In this document: piece after piece, positions 43,493 to 54,252 of the stretch
How positions within the stretch are numbered: the stretch's first letter is position 1
Layout: every line of letters begins with the position of its first letter
DNA from: JADFGZ01 sp965222345
Lineage (GTDB): Bacteria > Acidobacteriota > Terriglobia > 2-12-FULL-54-10
DNA length: 64,000 nucleotides
Direction: 5' to 3'
NCBI GenBank assembly: GCA_965222345.1
Contig: CBDCTS010000004.1
Span: forward strand, 248,001-312,000
The notes under the pieces: model-generated
What the model saw: the letters and a program-made list of their open reading frames with translations, nothing else
Databases searched by the model: none
Told to the model about the DNA's origin: nothing
Made by a program: the position numbers and the translations under genes

Positions 43493-43710
43493 GGAAGCAG
43501 GAGAAGTAGACGCCGGAGAAGGCTCGATCGGGCTTGAAGTTGCCGGGATCGGCGGCTGGCGGAGGAAGTAGAGTAGGACCGGAATAGCCCGGAATGGAAT
43601 CGGCCTGCAGCACTTGCCGAGGTACTTGAAAGACTCGCTTTCGTAGTGGTAATCTCTGGCTGCCCCCGGCATTCAAGGAGTGAGCGAGGGCATCCCTTTC
43701 AGGAGGAATC

Positions 43711-44127
43711 ATGGCTAATACAGTAACTCGTCAAACCATTACAGAAGAAGCTGCCGCGAAGTTGATCGCCGCCGCAGAAAAGAAAGCGCAGGAACTCAAA
43801 CGGCCCATGGTCATTGCGGTTTGCGATGAAAGCGGTAATCTGAAAGCGTTTTCCCGAATGGACAACGCTCCGCTGTTGAGCGTTCAGATCGCACAGGACA
43901 AGGCTTATACCTCCATCAGTTTTGGAATCCCAACCCACAAGTGGTTTGAGTTCATCAAAGGCGATCCCCCGCTGCTGGCCGGAATCGTTCACACCCCTCG
44001 CCTGGTCGTTTTCGGGGGAGGATATCCCGTTAAAATCGATAACCAAATCGTCGGCGGGATCGGTGTCAGCGGCGGTCACTATTCCGAGGATATGCAGTGT
44101 GCTGAAGCAGCCTTACAGGCGCTGTAG
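43711..44127 (+). CDS. GlcG/HbpS family protein
   Basis: 138 residues of the GlcG/HbpS (DUF336) family: TITEEAAAKLIAAAEKKAQEL, MVIAVCDESGNLKAFSRMDNAP, QDKAYTSISFG, GGYPVKIDNQIVGGIGVSGG and EDMQCAEAAL. Members bind haem or cobalamin or accompany glycolate and diol metabolism; no partner gene is beside it, so the role is open. AGGAGGAATC precedes the ATG. Divergent from ffh. Confidence 0.9.
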   Translation: MANTVTRQTITEEAAAKLIAAAEKKAQELKRPMVIAVCDESGNLKAFSRMDNAPLLSVQIAQDKAYTSISFGIPTHKWFEFIKGDPPLLAGIVHTPRLVVFGGGYPVKIDNQIVGGIGVSGGHYSEDMQCAEAALQAL

Positions 44128-44297
44128 TCTGTCGGGCATGACGGAAGCGATGATTCGCTGCGTTTGTCCCATTGCGTGAAACTGTCGGCAACAGTCCGCT
44201 GCAAGCCCTGGCCATTTGCAGCGGCAACCAGGGCCGTGATTGACCCGGTGCGGCAGCCATGTTAGGCTCCCCTCACGGGTGCAAGGAGGGGTACAGA

Positions 44298-44930
44298 ATG
44301 CCGGAGGTCATCCCCATTCGGCCCGATGATCCGGAAGAAGAAAAAATCGCCTACACCATAAACGCCATCCGCCGGGGCGAGGTGGTGGCAGTTCCCACCG
44401 ATACGCTGTACAGTTTGGTTGCCGATCCGTTCAACCTGTCCGCCGTCGAAAAAGTATTCGAAGCGAAAAGCCGTGCCTGGGATCGTTCCTTGCCGCTGAT
44501 AGTGGAGTCGGTGGACCAGGCAATGGAACTGGCCCAGTATTTGCCCTCTCCCTTTTTCCTGCTGACCCACAGATACTGGCCCGGCCCGGTCAGCATCATT
44601 GTGAATGCAGCGGGTTGCGTTCCCTTAAAGGTCACCGGAAATACCGGGCGGCTGGCCGTGCGGCAGCCGGCCGATCCCATCTCCCGCCATTTGCTGGCTC
44701 GCTTTGGGATGCCATTGATAGCCACCAGTGCCAATCTCTCCGGGCACCCCACCTGTTCTCAGGCGAGCGAGGTACTCGTCACGCTCGGCCTACATCTGGC
44801 GCTGATACTGGACGGCCCCATCGATGACCACCGGATTGCAACGACGGTTGACGTGACAACTTCCAAATGGAGGCTGATCCGCGAAGGGGCTGTGGTGGAA
44901 GAAGAACTTAGGGAATTTCTAGGGGAGTAG
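44298..44930 (+). CDS. threonylcarbamoyl-AMP synthase (TsaC/YrdC/Sua5 family)
   Basis: 210 residues from ATG 44298, chosen because AGGAGG lies nine bases upstream. YrdC fold: INAIRRGEVVAVPTDTLYSLVADPFN, the PLPLIVES-like SLPLIVESVDQAM, YWPGPVSIIVNAAG, LAVRQPADPISRHLL and ATSANLSGHPTCSQA. The family makes the activated carbamoyl-threonine for t6A37 of tRNA. Sequence at the K-x-R and S/T-A-N sites is largely kept, although the usual KKRP box reads RSLP, so a YciO-like paralogue cannot be excluded. Confidence 0.85.
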   Translation: MPEVIPIRPDDPEEEKIAYTINAIRRGEVVAVPTDTLYSLVADPFNLSAVEKVFEAKSRAWDRSLPLIVESVDQAMELAQYLPSPFFLLTHRYWPGPVSIIVNAAGCVPLKVTGNTGRLAVRQPADPISRHLLARFGMPLIATSANLSGHPTCSQASEVLVTLGLHLALILDGPIDDHRIATTVDVTTSKWRLIREGAVVEEELREFLGE

Positions 44931-44995
44931 AAAAGGCGTACAGAAGGAAAGACTGCATTCCCCCGGCGACCCTTGCGGTGACGCGGTCTCATCCG

Positions 44996-45862
44996 CTACA
45001 AGCTGGCCGCGCCGCTGACCACCTCAATCAACTCTTTGGTGATGGCGGCCTGGCGAATCCGGTTCAGTTTCAGCGTGAGGTCGTCGATCATCTCGCCCGC
45101 GTTGCTGGTGGCGGCTTCCATTGCCGTCATGCGGGCGGCATGTTCCGAAGCAGCCGACTCCAGCAAAGCGCCAAAAATCTGTACCTCGACGTACTTTGGC
45201 AACAGGCTGGCGTATATCTCCTGCGGCGGCTGTTCGTAGATGTAATCCACACTCGAAAAAGCATCCGAGGAGCCTGCCGATGGCTGAAAATCCGCCAGCG
45301 GCAATAGTTGTTCGACCATCACCCGCTGCGAGAGGACGCTCTTGAAGGCGTTATAAACCAGAAACACTCCGTCGGCTGCTTCCTGCGAATAGGAGGCGAT
45401 CACTTCGGAGGCGATTTCTTGGGCGTGATGGTAGTTCAGCCGGGCGAAGATGTTGACGTACTCGCGGGCAATCTTCACGGGTCGGCGGCGGAAGTAATCC
45501 CGGCTTTTTCGCCCGATCAGGACCAGTTCCACCTCTTGCCCGCTGTGCTCCTGCAGAAACCGTTCTGTCGCGCGCACGATGTTGGTGTTGAAGGCTCCGC
45601 AAAGTCCCCTGTCGCCGGAGAGCACCAAGGCCAGCAGCCGTTGCTGGGGCCGCCGGGCGAGCAAGGGATGCTGCTGCACGGCGGATCGGACCGCCAGACT
45701 CGCCAGCACTTCTTTGATGAGGCCCGCATACGGGCGGGCGTTGAATGCGCTTTCCTGAGCGCGCCGCAGCTTGGCCGCCGCAACCATTTTCATGGCTTTG
45801 GTGATCTGCTGCGTGTTGCGCACCGAGCGGATCCGCCGGCGCATGTCAATCAGGCTAGGCAT
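44996..45862 (-). CDS. atpG: ATP synthase F1 gamma subunit
   Basis: 288 residues; the central rotor shaft. N-terminal MPSLIDMRRRIRSVRNTQQITKAMKMVAAAKLRRAQ, GDRGLCGAFNTN in the Rossmann part and C-terminal ALLESAASEHAARMTAMEAATSNAGEMI are diagnostic. It is the last atp gene here: the usual following atpD (beta) and atpC (epsilon) are absent, and a convergent tsaC-like gene lies 65 bases downstream. Confidence 0.98.
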   Translation of the reverse strand: MPSLIDMRRRIRSVRNTQQITKAMKMVAAAKLRRAQESAFNARPYAGLIKEVLASLAVRSAVQQHPLLARRPQQRLLALVLSGDRGLCGAFNTNIVRATERFLQEHSGQEVELVLIGRKSRDYFRRRPVKIAREYVNIFARLNYHHAQEIASEVIASYSQEAADGVFLVYNAFKSVLSQRVMVEQLLPLADFQPSAGSSDAFSSVDYIYEQPPQEIYASLLPKYVEVQIFGALLESAASEHAARMTAMEAATSNAGEMIDDLTLKLNRIRQAAITKELIEVVSGAASL

Positions 45863-45926
45863 AAAGGAAAGCTCCTGGCACAGGCAGTAACATTAGCTTA
45901 CCAGCCTCTTTTCGAAAAGCAACGGG

Positions 45927-47480
<1,554 letters not shown>

Positions 47481-47508
47481 GTATGCTCCTTACGGGCTCA
47501 ATGAATCT

Positions 47509-48066
47509 TTACGCAGCGGTTAGTTTGCCGCGGATACGCTCCAGTTGTCCGCGGACCGAACCGTCGTATATGGTGCTGCCGATGCGGGCGGCAATCCCGC
47601 CGATGAGCTCGCGGTCAAGGGAAAAGTTCATCCGGACTTGTTTGCCGGTTTTGGCATGCAGCGCGTCCGCGAGTTGCTTCTGTTCCGTTTCGTCCAGCGC
47701 CCGGGCCGTGGTAATCTCGGCGAGGACCACGCCCAGCCGCTCATCCAGCAGGGAGTCGAACGCCTCCGTAATCTCGCCCAATAAAATCATGCGGTCGTTG
47801 TCGATGAGCACCTTTAAAAAATTTCTCACTGCAGCGTCCAGCTCCAGCAATAGCGCCAACTCGCCCAGAACCGCCTTCTTTTTGGCAGCCGTCACTGCCG
47901 GCGTAGAAAACAGAATCCGCAACTCGGAATTCTCCGCGAGAAGCGCGCGGAACTCCGCCAGTTGAGCCGCGACCGCCTTCGGGTCTTTCCCCGCTTCCGT
48001 AGCAGCGGGGCCTGTGACGATGTCCACCAGCGCGTGGGCATAGCGGGATGAAACTGCAGAGGGCAT
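47509..48066 (-). CDS. atpH: ATP synthase F1 delta subunit
   Basis: 185 residues of the delta/OSCP family: SSRYAHALVDIV at the N-terminus, LLELDAAVRNFLKVLIDNDR, and the C-terminal VRMNFSLDRELIGGIAARIGSTIYDGSVRGQLERIRGKL. Connects F1 to the peripheral stalk. Its ATG overlaps the atpF stop by one base (TGATG). Confidence 0.95.
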   Translation of the reverse strand: MPSAVSSRYAHALVDIVTGPAATEAGKDPKAVAAQLAEFRALLAENSELRILFSTPAVTAAKKKAVLGELALLLELDAAVRNFLKVLIDNDRMILLGEITEAFDSLLDERLGVVLAEITTARALDETEQKQLADALHAKTGKQVRMNFSLDRELIGGIAARIGSTIYDGSVRGQLERIRGKLTAA

Positions 48067-48791
48067 CAGCTAGCTTTCCTCCGGTTCTTGCCGGAAGAAT
48101 CGTTTCCGGACCCCGTCCCGTGGTCCAGGCCTTCCAGGAAGGATTGAAAAATAGTTTTTTCCGCCTGAGGTGATATGGAATTCCGAATTTTCTTTTCTGC
48201 CAGTCCGACGGCCAGTTCAGCGGTGTGAGCCTTTAGTTCCTGGAGCGCGGCTTTGGCCGTTGCGGCGATTTCCTGCTGAGCGGCAAGCGTGATTTTGTCG
48301 GCGTCGGTCTTTGCCTGCTCCACGATGCGAGTCTGGTCCGCAGCCGCTTCTTGGAGGGCGCTACGGCGCAGCAGAGCGATCTCTTCGTCCAACTGTTTGA
48401 GGTTGTTTTCCACGCCGGCCAGCCGCTCTGCAGCCTCCCGGCGGGCGCGTGCCGAGTCTTCCATGTCTTTGCGAATCGCCTGTGCTCGCTCGGCCAAAAA
48501 GGGACCGATGAATTTCTTCCCCATGAATCCGATAGCAGCCAGGATCAGAATGAAGTTGGTCCAATGGAAAACTTCCGTCCAGAAGTGACTTTCCGCTTCG
48601 TGGCCTGCGTCACCATGTTCCGCTTCGGCGGCATGTTCGGAAGATGCAGCTTCTGAAGTTGCTGCCGGGGATGCCTCCTCGGGCGGTTCAGATTGAAAAA
48701 ATGCTCCGCCCCGCAACCCGGCGCCGATTAGCACCGCAATCGCAATGAGTGACGCGATGGCGTTCCAACGAAGATGTTTACCAGTGGGCAT
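48066..48791 (-). CDS. atpF: ATP synthase Fo b subunit with N-terminal extension
   Basis: 241 residues, longer than the usual 156-180. A first hydrophobic segment (about 10-28, possible signal peptide) and an Ala/Glu/His-rich linker precede the normal membrane anchor (FWTEVFHWTNFILILAAIGFMG, about 70-92) and long coiled-coil stalk (100-225). Such extended b subunits occur in Acidobacteriota. Three bases after the b' gene, one-base overlap with atpH. Confidence 0.92.
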   Translation of the reverse strand: MPTGKHLRWNAIASLIAIAVLIGAGLRGGAFFQSEPPEEASPAATSEAASSEHAAEAEHGDAGHEAESHFWTEVFHWTNFILILAAIGFMGKKFIGPFLAERAQAIRKDMEDSARARREAAERLAGVENNLKQLDEEIALLRRSALQEAAADQTRIVEQAKTDADKITLAAQQEIAATAKAALQELKAHTAELAVGLAEKKIRNSISPQAEKTIFQSFLEGLDHGTGSGNDSSGKNRRKAS

Positions 48792-48794
48792 CGC

Positions 48795-49283
48795 TTATCG
48801 AGGCGCCTCCGGTCCGCTGCCTGGACTGGCGGAGAATTGAGCCGGTCCGGATTTCAAAATTACTTCTGCAATCGATAAAGCGATCTGGTCGCTTTCCGAT
48901 TCCAGCCGCTTTTTCGCCTGCTCCGCCTCATCGAGTATCTCCTGTTGCGCGCGCTGGACCATCTGCTCGGCTTGCTGCCGCGCTTGGCGGAGAAGCTCTG
49001 CCCGCTGACCGAGTGCTTGTTCCCTTCCCTGCTCTTGCTGGCGGTAAAGGTCCGACCGCGCCGCTTGCAGGGCTTGCTGGTATTGGGAAGTTTTTTGTTC
49101 CGCCAGGGCAATATTCTCGTCCGCCGCCTGCCGCAGCCCGGCAGTGGATTCGTGACGCTCGCGCAGGGTCTTCTGAAGCGGACGGAAGAAGATGCGTGAG
49201 ATATAGAAATAAAGAATCCATACCAGAACGAAGGTTGGAATAGCCTGAAGCAGAATGTTTCTAAGTTCGGTTAATACATCCAT
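48795..49283 (-). CDS. ATP synthase Fo b' subunit
   Basis: 162 residues: one N-terminal membrane helix (ILLQAIPTFVLVWILYFYI) followed by FRPLQKTLRERHESTAGLRQ and a Gln/Glu/Ala-rich coiled coil. Two different b-type subunits in tandem indicate a b/b' heterodimeric peripheral stalk. First gene of the b'-b-delta-alpha-gamma operon; subunits a and c must be encoded elsewhere. Confidence 0.9.
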   Translation of the reverse strand: MDVLTELRNILLQAIPTFVLVWILYFYISRIFFRPLQKTLRERHESTAGLRQAADENIALAEQKTSQYQQALQAARSDLYRQQEQGREQALGQRAELLRQARQQAEQMVQRAQQEILDEAEQAKKRLESESDQIALSIAEVILKSGPAQFSASPGSGPEAPR

Positions 49284-49330
49284 AAGGCCGGACTAATGAG
49301 CGCACGAAGGAGGAGCTGCGAAACGGAAGA

Positions 49331-49358
49331 AATTATCACGGCTGCTCCCATCTGTCAA
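49331..49358 (-). promoter_or_regulatory. putative sigma70 promoter of the atp operon
   Basis: A perfect TTGACA (49353-49358, minus strand) is followed 15-17 bases later by GATAATTT (49331-49337 region), about 50 bases before the b' start. The remaining gap to 49598 holds no gene. Confidence 0.5.
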
Positions 49359-49598
49359 GGAACAGCCATTCTGGCGGGAGCAGCCTGGGTGGATCCGCGC
49401 CATGCATCTCGGGCCGGCCAGTTGATGGCTCTCCATGACTTCAACGAGGAACTAAACTCAGTAATAGGGCTGACTACACTTTACAGCCAAGCTTTGGGCT
49501 CTGTCTCGGCATGTTGGGTGTACGACAGCATGGGAGGTCACGAGGGGCCGAAGCGGCACAAATCGATTGATTGAATCCTTCCAGATCCTCCGGAAGTT

Positions 49599-50138
49599 TC
49601 ATGGTTTGTTCGCCTTTCGCGGCCTCACAATAGTGATTTTGGCAAAGCCCTCCTCCAGCGCAGGCGGAGAAAGACGTTGCGCCAGCTGTTCCATCGCTGC
49701 TTTCGGCACTTGACGGTTCCGCCGCCGGTTGCGCTCCCGGCAGACGGCAACCGGAACGTCGAAATAAAGAGCACACAACTGGTAACCGTAGCGCGCGCCC
49801 ATGCGGAAGTAATAACGTCTTTCCTTTCGGGTCAAGTTGGTGGCATCGATGTAATTCCGGGGACGGCCCAGCAGCAGGCGGAGGCGCAGCAGGTAGCGGA
49901 GCGCCAGAAAGACCCAGCGCTGGTAGAGCTGGTTGGTTGCGTCATCGAGCAGCCACAACCGCAGCATATCGCTTGACAGAGGTTGGATTCCCCGCCGGGC
50001 AAAGTAGGTGGATTTACCCGACCCCGGTAGCCCCACAGCCAGAATAATCTGCCCCTTCGGTTCTTTCTCCTTGGTCGCCTTCCGCAAGGCAAGCGGGCGG
50101 CGGGAGCGCTGGGCAACATCCTTTGCAGGGGATGGCAT
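49599..50138 (-). CDS. P-loop ATPase/kinase (AAA_33-like)
   Basis: 179 residues. Walker A GLPGSGKS, then LSSDMLRLWLLDDATNQLYQRWVF, the kinase-type YIDATNLTRKERRYYFRMG and an Arg-rich lid CRERNRRRNRQVPKAAMEQLAQRL. This resembles the 5'-polynucleotide kinase/gluconate kinase-like domain of T4 Pnkp type. Substrate (RNA end, small molecule) not predictable. It lies between rfbA-like and atp genes on the same strand with its own gaps. Confidence 0.78.
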   Translation of the reverse strand: MPSPAKDVAQRSRRPLALRKATKEKEPKGQIILAVGLPGSGKSTYFARRGIQPLSSDMLRLWLLDDATNQLYQRWVFLALRYLLRLRLLLGRPRNYIDATNLTRKERRYYFRMGARYGYQLCALYFDVPVAVCRERNRRRNRQVPKAAMEQLAQRLSPPALEEGFAKITIVRPRKANKP

Positions 50139-50216
50139 CGAGGATTTCTCGAAGAGATGTTGGCCTGGGAAAACAATCCGGTGCGCATCAACCGAGGCCT
50201 TTGGGCACCGATGGAT

Positions 50217-50984
50217 TCATGCCAATTGCTTCGACTCTGTGCGGCTTTCTTTTTGCGTGGTTTCTTTGCTGAATGTCTCGGCAACCAAGTTGGATGCCAG
50301 ACGCAAGGATTCAAATGTTCCCGCGTCGGTCCACCAGCCCTCCAGCATGCTGTAGGAGAGTTTCCCTTCCTCCAGATAGCTGTTGTTGAGGTCGGTGATC
50401 TCCAGTTCATTTCGTCCCGACGGGACCAGTTGTGCGATTCGCTGAAAAACAGTGCTGTCGTAACAGTAGATGCCGATCACCGCGTAATTGGAGGCTGGAG
50501 TAGCCGGTTTTTCCTCCACCTGCACGATCCGGCCATTCTCAAACACGGGCACGCCGAACCGGTTCGGGTCCGGCACTTCTTTCAAGACGATATGCGCGCC
50601 TTCGGCTTGCTGGCGGAAAGTTGCAACGATCTCCGCAATGCCTTTCTCGATAATGTTGTCGCCCAGGATCACGCAGATTGGGGAACCATCCGCAAAAGGC
50701 TCTGCCAGGCGGAGGGCGTCGGCGATTCCTCCCTCTCCGACCTGATAGGCATAGTTCAATTGGCGCAGTCCGAAGGCTTCCCCGTTTCCGAGCAAGCGCA
50801 GGAAATCCCCCGCGTGCTGTCCGCCGGTGACCAGTTGAATGTCGCGGATGCCTGCCTCGACCAACGTCCGAATCGGATAGTAGATCATGGGCTCGCTGTA
50901 GATAGGCAGGAGATGTTTGTTTGTAATCTTGGTGAGCGGATGGAGCCTGGATCCAAGGCCTCCCGCCAGAACAACGCCTTTCAT
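50217..50984 (-). CDS. sugar-phosphate nucleotidylyltransferase (RfbA-like)
   Basis: 255 residues from ATG 50984 (MKGVVLAGGLGSRLHPLTK); six extra codons upstream are possible. NTP-binding GGLGSRL, NKHLLPIYSEPMIYYPIRTL, ILGDNIIEKG, EKPATPASNYAVIGIYCYD and LEGWWTDAGTFESL match the glucose-1-phosphate thymidylyltransferase group. It is shorter than RfbA of enterics and lacks rfbB/C/D neighbours, so the exact NDP-sugar is uncertain. Confidence 0.85.
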   Translation of the reverse strand: MKGVVLAGGLGSRLHPLTKITNKHLLPIYSEPMIYYPIRTLVEAGIRDIQLVTGGQHAGDFLRLLGNGEAFGLRQLNYAYQVGEGGIADALRLAEPFADGSPICVILGDNIIEKGIAEIVATFRQQAEGAHIVLKEVPDPNRFGVPVFENGRIVQVEEKPATPASNYAVIGIYCYDSTVFQRIAQLVPSGRNELEITDLNNSYLEEGKLSYSMLEGWWTDAGTFESLRLASNLVAETFSKETTQKESRTESKQLA

Positions 50985-51120
50985 GGTTGCTTTGGTTTTC
51001 ATCGTTATCCGGAACCCAGCGAAGTTATCGTCAATCAGCGCACTTGATTATACGGCTTGCATCAAAAAGTGCAAGCCGTGCCAACTCCGGATAGGGAAAT
51101 GCGCGGAAAGGATTTTGTGC

Positions 51121-52305
51121 TCATAAAGAGTTCAGAAAGGCCAGCAATGCCGCCGCTTCTTCCTCTGCCAGGGTCTGGAATCGTTGGCGGGATTGCCCCG
51201 CTTCGTTTTCGTGCCGAAGGATGGCGTCGGTGATCGTGGCGGCGCTGCCGTCGTGCAGCAGTCCTCGGCGGACACGCAGTCCCCATAAGGCTGGTGTGCG
51301 AATCTCCTCACCCCGTGCATCGGCTTGCACGATTCCGTCCCCGGTTCCGATGTCGTGCAGTAATAGATTGGAATATAGCGGTACGGGCTTCCGGTCGAAG
51401 ACCGGGTTCCCGCTGGCCCCGGTCACGAGCGCCGGCACGTGACAGGCGTCGCAGCCCGCTTGCGCGAAGAGTTGTTCACCTCGGCGCACTGCATCGGTGA
51501 TTGGACCCCGAGGCGGGGGATTCAGAAAACGAAGGAAAGCTTCGAAGTTGTCTATGCCCCGCAGCCCGGTTGCCGGCTCCGGACTGTCCTCGATTCCTGG
51601 AATTGGATCGCACAGTTGCAGGCGAAGACGGTCGCCGTTCGGGGCATTGTCCAGGGGGAAAAGGTCGTTGGTAATTCCCATCTCCTCCAAATACGCCTCT
51701 GCGCAGAAGGAAAGCAGGGTGGCCTGCTGCGCCTTCCATCCGAAACGGCCGGCGCGGGTGGCTTGCGTTCCCACGTCGAACACCCAGTGGACCCGTCCGG
51801 ACACGCCGTCGCCGTCGCTGTCGTTCGGGTCGGCCAGCCCCGTCAGGGTTGCATCTGAAATGGCTTCCACTAAGCCAGCTCCAAATAGAGGAATGGATTT
51901 TCTGGGGGCCACCACGTTGCTTTCGGGGGGGATGACTTCCTGGCAGCGGTGCGGAGGGATAGAGAAAAGCTGGAAAAGCGAGCCGCCGGGAAGGGCATCG
52001 AAGCTGCCGTCCGCATTCCGGCGGCCGGCCCGCATCTCCGTGATGGAGCCGCTTCCTCCGACGGCGGGGATATTGTGGCATTCGGCGCAAGAGCGTCCGT
52101 TAAATAAGGGTCCCAGGCCTTCCTCCGAGTCTTCCACCTCCAGAAAGTCCTCCAGGCCCAGCCGGAAGCGTTCGAATTCCTGTGCCGTGATTCCGGACAA
52201 CGGATCGCCAAAAAACGGTGGTTGCTGCTGACCGACCGATTTCAGAGAGCACAGAACAATAAACAACAGCATCAATGCTCCGAAGCACCCCGAAAAAGTC
52301 CTCAT
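51121..52305 (-). CDS. exported di-haem oxidoreductase (DHOR/DUF1111)
   Basis: 394 residues from ATG 52305 (GAGGAAACTTC before it). A signal peptide (about 1-25) and two c-type haem sites, CAECH (73-77) and CDACH (285-289), embedded in segments typical of the di-haem oxidoreductase family (GLGPLFNGRSCAECHN, FRFGWKAQ-like RFGWKAQQATLLSFCAEA, TPALWGLRVRRGLLHDGSA, EEEAAALLAFLNSL). It acts in the periplasm; relatives sit in iron or copper uptake loci and in peroxidase-like roles. Third gene of a porin-cupredoxin-DHOR operon. Confidence 0.9.
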   Translation of the reverse strand: MRTFSGCFGALMLLFIVLCSLKSVGQQQPPFFGDPLSGITAQEFERFRLGLEDFLEVEDSEEGLGPLFNGRSCAECHNIPAVGGSGSITEMRAGRRNADGSFDALPGGSLFQLFSIPPHRCQEVIPPESNVVAPRKSIPLFGAGLVEAISDATLTGLADPNDSDGDGVSGRVHWVFDVGTQATRAGRFGWKAQQATLLSFCAEAYLEEMGITNDLFPLDNAPNGDRLRLQLCDPIPGIEDSPEPATGLRGIDNFEAFLRFLNPPPRGPITDAVRRGEQLFAQAGCDACHVPALVTGASGNPVFDRKPVPLYSNLLLHDIGTGDGIVQADARGEEIRTPALWGLRVRRGLLHDGSAATITDAILRHENEAGQSRQRFQTLAEEEAAALLAFLNSL

Positions 52306-52330
52306 GAAGTTTCCTCGCACAAAGGTTGTT

Positions 52331-52753
52331 CTAGTCTTCCACGATCAGTAGACCGCGCATGGTGTTGTGGCCGGCGCCACAGGCGCGGGAACACTCAAAT
52401 GTGTAATCGCCGGACTCGGCCGCTTCAATCCGCAGCCGCATTTCGCCCTTCCCGCGCGCCGGAATAATGCCTTCTATGCCCGCCGTGGGGATATAAAATC
52501 CATGCGCCGTGTCTTCACTTTCTGCAATGATCTCCACGATGGTTCCCTTCTTGATTCGGATGCGCGAGGGAGTGTAGCTGAAACGTTCCGCTGTGAGATA
52601 GATTTGCTGAACGGGCTTGGGCGGCGCCCCCCGTTGCTCCGGCTCTGTGTGGGCTGTTCCTCCGCTTTGCGCAAGCAATGAGCCGCAGGCGAGAGCCGCC
52701 AGCAGCATTCTCGCGAAAATGATTGGGACGATCCGGCAGGATGTTAGCTGCAT
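52331..52753 (-). CDS. stand-alone CuA-type cupredoxin
   Basis: 140 residues from ATG 52753 (GAGGAGAAAT upstream); the frame runs open to 52894. After a signal sequence the single cupredoxin domain (about 50-140) carries the complete CuA ligand set: His84 in DTAHGFYIP, then Cys121, Cys125, His129 and Met132 in CSRACGAGHNTM. CuA centres normally occur in cytochrome oxidase subunit II and N2O reductase, but neither the membrane hairpin of CoxB nor other oxidase genes are present. Eight bases downstream of the porin gene, 25 before the DHOR gene. Confidence 0.87.
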   Translation of the reverse strand: MQLTSCRIVPIIFARMLLAALACGSLLAQSGGTAHTEPEQRGAPPKPVQQIYLTAERFSYTPSRIRIKKGTIVEIIAESEDTAHGFYIPTAGIEGIIPARGKGEMRLRIEAAESGDYTFECSRACGAGHNTMRGLLIVED

Positions 52754-52761
52754 ATTTCTCC

Positions 52762-54207
52762 TCAGAACCACCATCCGAGCCCGATGTTGAGTTGGTTGGC
52801 GGCTTTTACGACTTGGCTTTCGTTCCGGTGGATTTGATAGTCGGCCTTGACGGCGATGTCGGGATGGGGATAAAAGGTTGCTCCCAGAGTCCACAGTGAA
52901 CGGTCAAATTGTTTCAGCGGCAGAAAGCCGCGCGGCATACGGCGCTGCGTGTCAAAATTTTCATAGCGCACGAATCCGACCAAGTCGTGTTTGCTCTGCC
53001 GAGGCAGCAGGTGGGCCGCTCCCTCCAGATAAAACCCACGAATCTGTTTGGCCACATTCGGATTGATTCCCGTGCGCCGTTGCATGGCGCGGTTCAGTTC
53101 ACCTGCTTGCGTGGTGAAAGCCGAGGCAAATTGCCCGCGCAATTCGAGAGGGTCCAGCCGATAGCGCCCGTCCAATTCATAGAGCCGGACAACTGGGTTG
53201 ACGTTGGGCAGATCAAAGCCGGTCTTACCGTTCCAGAAACTGGTTCCCAGTACCAGCCGCCGGACGCCCCGATATTCGAGGCGCAGGGCCTGCGCCCAGT
53301 TCTGGAAAAGAGACCGGGACCCCTTTTGCCGGCCGCCCCGAAGACCCTCCGAAGCGCTGAACCCGGCAGCATCCAATGGAGCCATGCCGTAGAACTTGTA
53401 GGAAAGACCCTTTCCCAGGTCACCGAAGATACCCGCTCCCGTGTCGAACCATGTGGACGGGATGATTACGGTGTCCACTTGCGGACGCAGCACGCCATAG
53501 AAAGAAGGCGGTTCATGACGCTCATTGAGTATGCCCATTGGGGTCAGCAGCATTCCACTGCGGAAGTTCAGGGCCGGATGCACCAGGAAGTCCACGTACG
53601 CCTGTTCCAGCTCTATCTCGCCTTTTTCCTCTAGTCCCTCGACGAAAGCGTGCTCGACCTCCAGCTCGGACCAGAATTTCAACCGGTCCGAGAAGCTGTG
53701 GCCAAAAAGCAATACGAAGCGCCGAAAGTCCAGAGTGGCGGTTTGGTTCTCCGGTTTGGAAAAGTTCATCTCCATGTAGCCCGCAATGGGCAATCGCGTT
53801 TCTGCGTTTTCGCGCTCGGCTGTCGCGAGCTTGCGGAGAGCCAGGACGCCGGGCTCCTGGGCCGCCGTGAGCTCCGCTTCGGAAAGGAGCGGTTCTCCGG
53901 AAGCGGGAAGCTTTGGAAGCTTTGCAAGTAGTTGTCTCAGTTGCACCTCGAGAGTCGCAACCCTGCTTTCGATGGAGCCTTCCGGCGCGTGCCGGCCCTC
54001 CAGCGGAGCAAGGCTCCACCGCCGGTTGAGTTCAGTCACTTGCCTTTCCAATTCCCGGACGCGTTCGAGCAGGCTGGAATTGGGCATCTGTGCCTGCAAG
54101 CTCCCGCCACAAAGACAAAAAAGATGAGCAAGAAGCAACCCCAGACGCCAGCAAGTGAAACCGTTTGCCCGCCGCGCCAGCTTGCGAATATCGGTTATTT
54201 TGAACAT
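52762..54207 (-). CDS. outer-membrane porin (OprO/P-like beta-barrel)
   Basis: 481 residues. Signal peptide (about 1-40), then a coiled-coil trimerisation segment (SLLERVRELERQVTELNRRW and VATLEVQLRQLLAKL, 45-95), then a long barrel region with alternating strands: IAGYMEMNFSKPENQTATLDFRRFVLLFGHSF, KFWSELEVEHAFVEG, ELEQAYVDFLVHPALNFRSGMLLTPMG, and a C-terminal strand ending in Trp-Trp-Phe. It matches the phosphate-selective porin O/P class in layout. First gene of the operon. Confidence 0.85.
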   Translation of the reverse strand: MFKITDIRKLARRANGFTCWRLGLLLAHLFCLCGGSLQAQMPNSSLLERVRELERQVTELNRRWSLAPLEGRHAPEGSIESRVATLEVQLRQLLAKLPKLPASGEPLLSEAELTAAQEPGVLALRKLATAERENAETRLPIAGYMEMNFSKPENQTATLDFRRFVLLFGHSFSDRLKFWSELEVEHAFVEGLEEKGEIELEQAYVDFLVHPALNFRSGMLLTPMGILNERHEPPSFYGVLRPQVDTVIIPSTWFDTGAGIFGDLGKGLSYKFYGMAPLDAAGFSASEGLRGGRQKGSRSLFQNWAQALRLEYRGVRRLVLGTSFWNGKTGFDLPNVNPVVRLYELDGRYRLDPLELRGQFASAFTTQAGELNRAMQRRTGINPNVAKQIRGFYLEGAAHLLPRQSKHDLVGFVRYENFDTQRRMPRGFLPLKQFDRSLWTLGATFYPHPDIAVKADYQIHRNESQVVKAANQLNIGLGWWF

Positions 54208-54252
54208 GGAAATTACCCGCTGAAAAAGTTGAAAAATCGTGCTCTCTCAAAT

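Noticed and set aside
43414..43710. Possible SRP (4.5S) RNA gene beside ffh
   Set aside because: GGAAGCAGG-like bases occur, but the conserved GGTCAGGTCCGGAAGGAAGCAG core is missing and no hairpin of the right form is seen.
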